7,122 nt of DNA from Abditibacteriales bacterium (GTDB lineage Bacteria; Armatimonadota; Abditibacteriia; Abditibacteriales; JANWYM01): the NCBI GenBank assembly GCA_025055355.1, contig JANWYM010000215.1:1-7122 (forward strand), written 5' to 3'. Below are positions 1 through 4,302 of this stretch, one piece after another (the stretch's first letter is position 1; every line of letters begins with the position of its first letter). The position numbers were made by a program, and so were the translations under genes. The notes under the pieces are model-generated. The model was not told the origin of the DNA. It saw nothing but the letters and a program-made list of their open reading frames with translations, and did no database searches.

Positions 1-132
1 GAAGGACTCCCCAACCCCATTGTCAAAGAAGGATTCATTGAGGTCTGGGACGCGCCCGGCTTGAGGGTGGAGTTCAACGTGGAAGCAGCACGCCAGCACC
101 TCTCGCCAGAGGATGCGGACTTTTTTGATTAG
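1..132 (+). CDS. C-terminal fragment of an enolase-superfamily (mandelate racemase/muconate lactonizing) enzyme
   Basis: The window opens inside a reading frame that runs 43 codons from base 1 to a TAG stop at 130-132. The fragment reads NPIVKEGFIEVWDAPGL near its start and ends in SPEDADFFD. This matches the usual tail of mandelate racemase/muconate lactonizing-type enolase-superfamily proteins, where a '-NP.V..G.I.V...PGLG(V/I)E.(N/D)' segment leads into a short acidic end. Members usually abstract a proton next to a carboxylate, often as sugar-acid dehydratases. The catalytic residues lie upstream of the window, so substrate and subfamily cannot be told. The next gene is 55 bases downstream with no strong terminator between them, so co-transcription is possible. 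Family assignment rests on about 40 residues recognised by eye. Confidence 0.6.
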   Translation, partial: EGLPNPIVKEGFIEVWDAPGLRVEFNVEAARQHLSPEDADFFD

Positions 133-157
133 GCTCGGAGAACGGCGCACCGCCTCC

Positions 158-190
158 CATCGTTCAAGCGAGTGGAGGCATCGAACGATG
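158..190 (+). promoter_or_regulatory. Possible hairpin over the upstream msrA start codon
   Basis: CATCGTTC at 158-165 is a perfect 8-base complement of GAACGATG at 183-190. The right arm includes the ATG at 188-190, and the loop holds the Shine-Dalgarno sequence GGAGG (174-178). CCTCC at 153-157 could instead pair with that GGAGG. Either fold would hinder initiation at 188 and favour the alternative GTG at 305. The pairings are seen in the sequence; a regulatory role is inference. Confidence 0.3.
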
Positions 191-766
191 ACAAAAATCT
201 GGTTCGTTACCGCATGGGCGGCAGTGGGAGGGCTGGCGGTGGTGATGCTGCATCTGCAACCCGCCACCCGTCACCCGCAACTCGGAAAAAGAAAGGACAC
301 GGCTGTGAAGACGGAAATTGCAACATTTGGCGGCGGCTGATTCTGGGGCGTCGAAGACGAGTTTCGTCATACAGAAGGCGTCACAGCCACCGCTGTGGGT
401 TACATGGGTGGCACGACGCCGAACCCCACGTATGAAGAGGTCTGCTCCGGCGTCACCGGACATACGGAGGTCGTGCAAGTGGAGTTTGACCCGGCGCGGA
501 TTTCCTACGAGAGGCTGCTGGACGTCTTTTTCCGTACGCACGACCCCTCTGTGCCAAAGAAAGCGCAGTATCGCTCAGTGATTTTCACCCACAATGAGCG
601 GCAGGAGCAAATCGCCCGCGCAGCGATTGAGCGACTGAGGCAGTCTCGCGGGCGCGTGGCAACGGTTGTCCTCTCGGCAGGCACGTTCTGGCGGGCGGAG
701 GAGTATCATCAGCAGTATTACGAGAAGAACGGGATGAGCCGCCGCTCGACGGTGGGGAAGTTGTAG
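188..766 (+). CDS. msrA: Peptide methionine-S-sulfoxide reductase MsrA, predicted selenoprotein with in-frame TGA (Sec)
   Basis: MsrA reduces methionine-S-sulfoxide in proteins. The frame contains the family landmarks ATFGGG-TGA-FWGVED, VGYMGGTTPNPTYEEVCSGVTGH, QYRSVIF and AGTFWRAEEYHQQYYE. The invariant catalytic Cys of the GCFWG motif is encoded by TGA at 338-340, and alignment continues intact on both sides, which points to selenocysteine at residue 51. Catalytic-type Tyr69, Glu84 and Tyr128 are present. The only cysteine in the protein is Cys86 in EVCSG, so there is no C-terminal resolving Cys. The loop before QYRS is shortened (HDPSVPKK in place of the usual NRQG.D.G segment). Starting at ATG 188 (GGAGG 9 bases upstream) gives 192 aa with a hydrophobic N-terminus (IWFVTAWAAVGGLAVVMLHL) and no lipobox, suggesting a membrane anchor. 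GTG 305, with AGGA 7 bases upstream, would give a 153-aa cytosolic form. A pipeline without Sec handling would start the gene at ATG 395 and lose the active site. A nonsense mutation (TGC to TGA) is the alternative, but the downstream hairpin argues against it. Confidence 0.82.
291..307 (+). promoter_or_regulatory. Ribosome binding site and GTG, alternative internal msrA start
   Basis: GAAAGGA at 291-297 lies 7 bases before an in-frame GTG at 305-307. Starting here places the Sec codon at residue 12, which fits cytosolic MsrA proteins whose active-site motif lies close to the N-terminus. The site competes with ATG 188 and both have good spacing. The stretch at about 255-285, a run of CACCCG-like words, looks more like intergenic filler than coding sequence, which slightly favours this start. 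The hydrophobic segment encoded upstream favours ATG 188. Confidence 0.5.
338..376 (+). promoter_or_regulatory. Sec codon with bacterial SECIS-like hairpin
   Basis: Directly after TGA (338-340), TTCTG at 341-345 pairs perfectly with CAGAA at 372-376. Above an internal loop (346-355 against 369-371), GACGA at 356-360 pairs perfectly with TCGTC at 364-368, closing a three-base GTT loop at 361-363. The apical loop lies 20 bases after the TGA and begins with G. Known bacterial SECIS elements have an upper stem with a small apical loop, a G among the first loop bases, and a position roughly 16-37 bases after UGA, where SelB binds. This hairpin meets all three. A smaller competing fold (CGTC 349-352 with GACG 356-359) exists. 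Folding was judged by eye only. Confidence 0.75.
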
Positions 767-797
767 CGAAGATGAAAACGTTTGATTTCGTCTCCCG

Positions 798-838
798 AGC
801 GGGCGTCTGCGACCGCGCAGACGCCCGCTTCCCGTTTT
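798..838 (+). terminator. Intrinsic terminator after msrA
   Basis: AGCGGGCGTCTGCG at 798-811 and CGCAGACGCCCGCT at 816-829 form a perfect 14-bp, GC-rich stem with a four-base ACCG loop, 32 bases after the msrA stop. A modest T run (TTTT, 835-838) follows after a short gap. The weak T tract makes it a less than textbook terminator, but the stem and its position fit the end of the msrA transcript and separate it from the one-carbon cluster. Confidence 0.75.
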
Positions 839-1042
839 GCCCTCTCCCTCGAAGATCGTCCTTGTCCTCCTCGCCGTCTTTGTGCTCGAACCTCAAAAAC
901 GACGACGGAGATGACGCGGAGGACGATTCCTCGGCTTCTGTCAATGCTTGCAACACTTTGTCATCCCTGCTGACACCTCCGTTCATCCTCATTCCCCACC
1001 GGGCGGCAGAACAGTTGCAGCACAGTTAAGGGATTTCCTCCG
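839..1042. other. Intergenic stretch with no supported gene
   Basis: No credible gene is seen here. Open frames on both strands give low-complexity Ser/Asp/Arg-rich translations, lack ribosome binding sites, and either cross the msrA terminator or lie antisense to msrA. The one structure present is an imperfect inverted repeat: ATCGTCCT at 855-862 matches AGGACGAT at 920-927, with shorter inner matches such as CCGTC against GACGG. It could form a leader or terminator-like fold, but it lacks a T tract and its function is unknown. Confidence 0.5.
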
Positions 1043-1070
1043 TTGGCTCAAGGGATGATTCGTGTAAATT
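1043..1070 (+). promoter_or_regulatory. Candidate sigma-70-type promoter for the corrinoid-protein gene
   Basis: TTGGCT (1043-1048) and TAAATT (1065-1070) are separated by 16 bases and lie 32 bases before the start codon. Each box keeps about four of the six consensus bases. The region is AT-rich compared with its surroundings and follows a terminator, so a promoter is expected here. The exact boxes are a guess from consensus. Confidence 0.35.
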
Positions 1071-1101
1071 CAGTGATGAATCCTTTGAAAGGAGAGAGGT
1101 C

Positions 1102-1737
1102 ATGCCCGATTGGAATGCCCTGGCACAAGCGATTATTGAGGGTCAAAGGGACAAAGCCGTCGCTCTCACCCAAGCGGCGCTGAGGGAGGGCTGCACTGCG
1201 AAAGAGGTGTTGGACAACGGCCTGGTGCCGGGAATGAGCGTTGTGGGGGAGAAGTTCAAAGCCAACGAGTTCTATATCCCAGAGGTGCTGCTGGCGGCGC
1301 GCGCCATGAAGTCGGCGATGGAAATTCTGCGCCCCCTGTTGGCTGCCTCAAACGTAGAGCCACGCGGCAGAGCCATCGCCGGCACGGTGCGCGGCGACCT
1401 GCACGACATCGGCAAGAACCTCGTCGTGATGATGTTGGAGGGCGCCGGTTTTCAGGTCACGGATCTCGGCGTGGATTGCTCGCCCGACAAGTTCGTCGAG
1501 GCGGCGCAGCAGCACCGAGCGAAACTGGTGTGCCTCTCCGCCCTGCTGACGACGACCATGCCCGCCATGAAAGATACCATCGAGGCGTTCAAAAACGCGG
1601 GGCTGCGCGACGCGGTGAAAATCATGGTGGGCGGCGCACCCCTCACCCAGCAATATGCGGACTCCATTGGCGCGGACGGTTACGCCCCCGACGCCGCCAG
1701 CGCGGTGGACAAGGCGAAGGAACTGCTCGGCGCGTGA
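1102..1737 (+). CDS. Methyltransferase corrinoid-binding protein (MtbC/MttC/MtvC type)
   Basis: This 211-aa protein has the standard size and two-domain layout of free-standing corrinoid proteins that shuttle methyl groups between two methyltransferases in the cytoplasm. Residues 1-85 form the helical cap domain, with NGLVPGM (39-45) and YIPEVLLAARAM (58-69). Residues from about 88 form the Rossmann-like B12 domain, with the signature GDLHDIG at 98-104. His101 of this DxHxxG motif is the expected lower cobalt ligand. SALLTTTM (146-153) and GGAPL (177-181) line the cofactor's nucleotide tail in known members. The start is fixed by AAAGGAG (1088-1094), 7 bases before ATG. An inverted repeat separates it from metF, so it may be transcribed alone or at a higher level than the enzymes. 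Family members serve methylamine, methanol and methoxyaromatic systems; the sequence alone does not say which applies here. A UroD-like and an AcsE-like methyltransferase downstream are its natural partners. Confidence 0.93.
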   Translation: MPDWNALAQAIIEGQRDKAVALTQAALREGCTAKEVLDNGLVPGMSVVGEKFKANEFYIPEVLLAARAMKSAMEILRPLLAASNVEPRGRAIAGTVRGDLHDIGKNLVVMMLEGAGFQVTDLGVDCSPDKFVEAAQQHRAKLVCLSALLTTTMPAMKDTIEAFKNAGLRDAVKIMVGGAPLTQQYADSIGADGYAPDAASAVDKAKELLGA

Positions 1738-1747
1738 GGGAAGATAA

Positions 1748-1860
1748 GAGTGTGTATGAAAACGCCTCCCCCAGCCCCTCCCCGAAGGGAGAGGGGAGTC
1801 TAAAAACGCCGCTCCCCTCCCCTTCGGGGAGGGGCGAGGGAGGGGTTTTCATATACACTC
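1748..1860. repeat. 113-bp long inverted-repeat element (REP/MITE-like or bidirectional terminator)
   Basis: The outer 16 bases, GAGTGTGTATGAAAAC (1748-1763), match the reverse complement of 1845-1860 with a single mismatch. Similarity continues inward through C-rich blocks: CCCCTCCCCGAAGGG on the left and CCCTTCGGGGAGGGG on the right. The arms of about 50 bases have a few mismatches and one indel, around a centre of about 13 bases (TCTAAAAACGCCG). Each arm contains its own small palindrome around GAAGGG or TTCGGG. The element lies 10 bases after the corrinoid-gene stop and could form a long cruciform or a terminator in either direction. C-rich palindromes of this type often occur as dispersed intergenic repeats; only one copy is visible here. 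Confidence 0.8.
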
Positions 1861-2054
1861 GAAGAAGAGATGAATCCATACGGGACACCCGAACTTGTTC
1901 GGGGTCACGGTCCTCACCCGGTTGAGGTATCCACCCTCTGTCATCTCTCACCCCTCATCGTTGACGTTCCGATACGGTCATGGTGAAACGATTCGGTGCC
2001 AGCGATTGCCGCCGCGCGAGTCACTTGATTTACTTCGGGAGGCGCAAGCATGAC
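1861..2054. other. metF upstream region with small hairpin, no gene
   Basis: No separate gene is seen. CCCGAA (1888-1893) and TTCGGG (1898-1903) form a 6-bp stem with a CTTG loop, extended by GAC/GTC (1884-1886 with 1904-1906) past a bulged A. TTGACG at 1961-1966 resembles a -35 box, but no convincing -10 follows at normal spacing. GGGAGG (2037-2042) is the metF ribosome binding site. I do not recognise a cobalamin, SAM or THF riboswitch here. Confidence 0.4.
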
Positions 2055-2921
2055 ATGACCTTCCGCGAGAAACTCGAATCGGGACAGTTCGTTTACACCG
2101 CCGAGGTCAACCCGCCCAAGGGAACGAACATCGGGAAGGTGCTGGACGACGCCGAGCAGTATTTGAAAGGGATAGTGGACGCCGTCAACGCGACCGACTG
2201 CGCCGGGGCGAACGTGCGCGCCGGTTCGCTGGTGACGTGCCATCTGCTCAAGCAGCGCGGCATGGAGCCGATCCTGCAGGTGTCGTGTCGCGACCGCAAC
2301 CGCATCGCGCTGCAAAGCGATTTGCTGTCGGCGGGGATTCTGGGCATCCGCAACGTGCTGGTGGTGACGGGCGACCACCCGCACCTCGGCGACCATCCGC
2401 AGGCGAAACCCGTGTTCGACCTCGATTCCGTCACGATGTTGGAAGCCGTCGCTCACATGCACAAGGGTAAGGACATGAACGGCAACCCCTTGGACGGCGC
2501 GCCGCATTTCTTCATGGGCGCGGTGGTCACCCCCAGTCATCCGATTCCCGAGTTGCAGATTATGAAGATGGAGAAGAAAGTGGCGGCGGGCGCGAGGTTC
2601 TTTCAGACGCAAGCGGTGTTCGACGTGGAGAGGTTCGCGGCGTTCACGGAGCAAGTCAAGCACCTCCGCGTGCCGATTCTGGCGGGCGTCATCCTGCTCA
2701 AGTCGGAGCGCATGGCGAAGTTCATGATGGAAAACGTTTCAGGCATCGTCATTCCGCCTTCCATCATCGAGCGACTCAGGAGGGCAGAAGACAAAGCCGC
2801 CGAAAGTATCGCTCTCACCGCCGAACTTGTTCGCGGGCTGAAACCCTACTGTCAGGGCATCCACTTCATGACGCTCGGCTGGGAGCGGCACATTCGGGCG
2901 GTCTTGGAACGCGTAGTGTAG
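2055..2921 (+). CDS. metF: Methylenetetrahydrofolate reductase (MetF)
   Basis: MetF is an FAD-containing TIM barrel that interconverts 5,10-methylene-THF and 5-methyl-THF in the cytoplasm. Starting at ATG 2055 gives 288 aa, the normal length of bacterial MetF, and the N-terminus MTFREKLESGQFVYTAEV fits the family. Glu17 in TAEVNPPKG corresponds to the catalytic acid of the FEFFPP-type motif. VTGDHP (Asp107) matches the flavin/folate-binding loop, and FFQTQAVFD (from residue 182) matches the conserved substrate-binding Gln-containing strand. The frame extends upstream to ATG 1980, but those 25 residues look non-conserved and have no ribosome binding site. GGGAGG lies 12 bases before 2055, slightly far. 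An out-of-frame ATG at 2050 has better spacing but opens only a two-codon frame. The downstream metV gene, separated by an AcsE-type methyltransferase gene, suggests MetF works as a MetVF complex as in acetogens, where the electron partner is not necessarily NAD(P)H. Confidence 0.93.
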   Translation: MTFREKLESGQFVYTAEVNPPKGTNIGKVLDDAEQYLKGIVDAVNATDCAGANVRAGSLVTCHLLKQRGMEPILQVSCRDRNRIALQSDLLSAGILGIRNVLVVTGDHPHLGDHPQAKPVFDLDSVTMLEAVAHMHKGKDMNGNPLDGAPHFFMGAVVTPSHPIPELQIMKMEKKVAAGARFFQTQAVFDVERFAAFTEQVKHLRVPILAGVILLKSERMAKFMMENVSGIVIPPSIIERLRRAEDKAAESIALTAELVRGLKPYCQGIHFMTLGWERHIRAVLERVV

Positions 2922-2936
2922 GCATCCTGGCTGCGA

Positions 2937-2996
2937 GGGGTTGAGGGGTGAGAGTTCAAGGTCTGGGGACACCTCAACCTTCAACCCTTAACCCTG
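2937..2996. repeat. Inverted and tandem-like repeats between metF and the methyltransferase gene
   Basis: GGTTGAGG (2939-2946) pairs perfectly with CCTCAACC (2972-2979). GGGTTGA (2938-2944) can pair equally well with TCAACCC (2981-2987). The right side is a degenerate tandem series: CCTCAACC, TTCAACCC, TTAACCC. There is no T tract, so termination is doubtful; it may be a weak attenuator or simply dispersed intergenic filler. The whole gene gap is 91 bases. Confidence 0.5.
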
Positions 2997-3012
2997 CTGT
3001 GGGGAGTTTACC

Positions 3013-3816
3013 GTGCTGATTATCGGCGAACGCATCAACACGAGTCGCAAAGTCATCGCGCCTGCCGTGGCGAACAGGGACGTGGCGTTTGTGCAGAACG
3101 AAGCCAAGGCGCAGGCGGCGGCGGGGGCACACTACATTGACGTGAACTGCGGCACGTTGCTGGAGCGCGAGCCAGAGTATATGGCGTGGTTAGTGGATGT
3201 CGTGCAGGAGGTCGTCAGCGTGCCGTTGAGCATTGACAGCCCCAACCCTACCGTCGTGCGCATCGGTCTGGAGCGTCACAAGAACGGGCAGCCGTTCATC
3301 AACTCCATCTCCAACGAGAAGGAACGCTTCGACAACTTGCTGCCCCTTGTCCTCGAATACAAGGCGAAAGTTATCGCGATGGCTTCAGGGTCCAAAGAGG
3401 CGATGCCCAGCACGGCGGCGGAGCGCATCGCCGAAGCCACACAGTTAGTGGAGCGGCTGACGCGAGCGGGCGTGCCGCTCGACGACATTTACGTTGACCC
3501 GATGGTGTTCCCCATCGGCGCGGACCCCCACAGCGGCAAGGCGGTCATGGAGACGATTCGCACGGTGATGGAACGCTTCCCCGGCGTCCACACGATTTGC
3601 GGCTTGAGCAACGTCTCCTACGGCTTGCCCCTGCGGAAGTTACTTAATCAGAACTTCCTGGTTCTGTGCATGGCTGTCGGATTGGACGCGGCGATCTTAG
3701 ACCCCACCGACCGACGGCTGATGTCCAACGTCCTCGCCGCCGAAGCGCTGTTGGGGCGTGACGAGTTCTGTGTCAATTACGTGCAGGCGAGCCGAGAGGA
3801 GAGGCTGGTGTTATGA
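3013..3816 (+). CDS. acsE: Methyltetrahydrofolate:corrinoid protein methyltransferase (AcsE/MeTr type, pterin-binding)
   Basis: This 267-aa TIM-barrel protein has the same length and motif order as the Moorella-type methyl-THF:corrinoid methyltransferase. It opens with MLIIGERIN and continues with IDVNCG (42-47), LSIDSPN (Asp75), FINSISNE (Asn97), YVDPMVFP (Asp162) and CGLSNVSYGLP (Asn200). These match the pterin-binding Asp/Asn set and the active-site Asn of MeTr. It transfers a methyl group between methyl-THF and a cobalt corrinoid in either direction, in the cytoplasm. The start is GTG 3013, with GGGGAG at 3001-3006. Its stop overlaps the metV start (ATGA, 3813-3816), so the two are translationally coupled. 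No CODH/ACS subunit genes are in the window. The likely partner here is the corrinoid protein at 1102, which would make this the second methyltransferase of a demethylation system. A dihydropteroate synthase role is unlikely, given the gene's closer match to MeTr and its neighbours. Confidence 0.9.
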   Translation: MLIIGERINTSRKVIAPAVANRDVAFVQNEAKAQAAAGAHYIDVNCGTLLEREPEYMAWLVDVVQEVVSVPLSIDSPNPTVVRIGLERHKNGQPFINSISNEKERFDNLLPLVLEYKAKVIAMASGSKEAMPSTAAERIAEATQLVERLTRAGVPLDDIYVDPMVFPIGADPHSGKAVMETIRTVMERFPGVHTICGLSNVSYGLPLRKLLNQNFLVLCMAVGLDAAILDPTDRRLMSNVLAAEALLGRDEFCVNYVQASREERLVL

Positions 3817-4238
3817 AAGAACTGCCGAGGTTCGTCGAGAAGTTCATCTACTTCTTGGAATGCCACATCAAGTCGCCCATTTTTGGCTGCAAGATGTGCG
3901 GGCAGTGTGTGCTGCATCAGACGATGTTCGTCTGCCCGATGCGCTGCCCCAAAGGGCTGCGCGACGGTCCGTGCGGCGGGGCGAGCGCGCAGGGCAAATG
4001 CGAGCGGTATCCCGACCGCGATTGCATCTGGGTGCTGATATATCGCCGCGCCAAGCGGCAAGGGAAACTGGAACAGTTGAAGTCGTTCAAGCCGGTGCTG
4101 GACCATCGGTTGGTCGGCACGTCATCATGGGCGAACCTGCTCACGGGTAAAATTGACGTTCACGGCAAGTCACTGCTGGACGCAGCGCCGCAGCCCAAGG
4201 TTGAACCTACCAAGTCGAAGCCGCAACCTCAACCATGA
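3813..4238 (+). CDS. metV: MetV-type zinc/cysteine-rich subunit of methylene-THF reductase
   Basis: The 141-aa protein carries the hallmark of the MetV (MTHFR C-terminal) family. Cys26-x2-Cys29-x2-Cys32 in GCKMCGQC is followed by CPMRCPKGLRDGPCGG (Cys41, Cys45, Cys54), then Cys63 and Cys71; Cys17 precedes them. In acetogens MetV binds metal and forms a complex with MetF, linking it to other electron carriers. It starts within the stop codon of the acsE-type gene (ATGA overlap), with GAGAGGAGAGG just upstream inside that gene, so translation is coupled. Acetogen MetV proteins are, as I recall them, around 200 residues. Here the Cys-rich core is followed by a short basic region and a Pro/Lys/Gln tail (PQPKVEPTKSKPQPQP), so the protein is compact. 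It has no nucleotide-binding motif of its own. No hdr, rnfC or NADH-binding gene lies nearby, so the electron partner is unknown. Confidence 0.88.
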   Translation: MKELPRFVEKFIYFLECHIKSPIFGCKMCGQCVLHQTMFVCPMRCPKGLRDGPCGGASAQGKCERYPDRDCIWVLIYRRAKRQGKLEQLKSFKPVLDHRLVGTSSWANLLTGKIDVHGKSLLDAAPQPKVEPTKSKPQPQP

Positions 4239-4302
4239 GTCAGAGAGGATTGACAGGGTAAGCATGACTTTCCCTCATGCCTATCTCAAGAGGGGAACTT
4301 GT

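Noticed and set aside
338..340. TGA in msrA as reassignment to Trp or Gly (alternative genetic code)
   Set aside because: TGA ends the corrinoid-protein gene (1735-1737), the acsE-type gene (3814-3816) and metV (4236-4238) at expected lengths, so TGA is a normal stop in this genome. The affected residue is the catalytic Cys, which points to Sec.
305..766. msrA as a simple pseudogene from a nonsense mutation
   Set aside because: It cannot be excluded outright, but the rest of the frame is intact, other catalytic residues are kept, and a SECIS-like hairpin sits at the right distance. That combination is unlikely after random decay.
585..992. 135-aa minus-strand frame across the msrA 3' end
   Set aside because: It crosses the terminator and lies antisense to msrA; composition is low-complexity Ser/Arg/Asp with no motif.
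772..1029. 85-aa plus-strand frame after msrA
   Set aside because: It runs through the 14-bp terminator stem, has no ribosome binding site, and encodes a low-complexity Ser/Asp-rich sequence.
1861..2054. Cobalamin, SAM or THF riboswitch before metF
   Set aside because: Expected because of the pathway, but I found no B12-box-like or other recognisable aptamer core; only a small isolated hairpin is present.
2050..2058. Two-codon frame ATG-ACA-TGA just before the metF start, as a minimal regulatory ORF
   Set aside because: Its spacing from GGGAGG is good, but such short frames arise easily where ATGACATGA occurs, and nothing else supports a regulatory role.
1941..2663. Long minus-strand open frame (240 aa) opposite metF
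   Set aside because: It is antisense to a clearly conserved gene, gives a His/Arg-rich translation typical of a GC-rich shadow frame, and has no recognisable family motifs.
4153..4302. Longer N-terminus for the UroD-like protein from ATG 4153 or 4264
   Set aside because: Start 4153 lies inside metV, and the extra residues do not resemble the family. ATG 4303 has the best-spaced ribosome binding site and yields the standard MTHRERW-type N-terminus.
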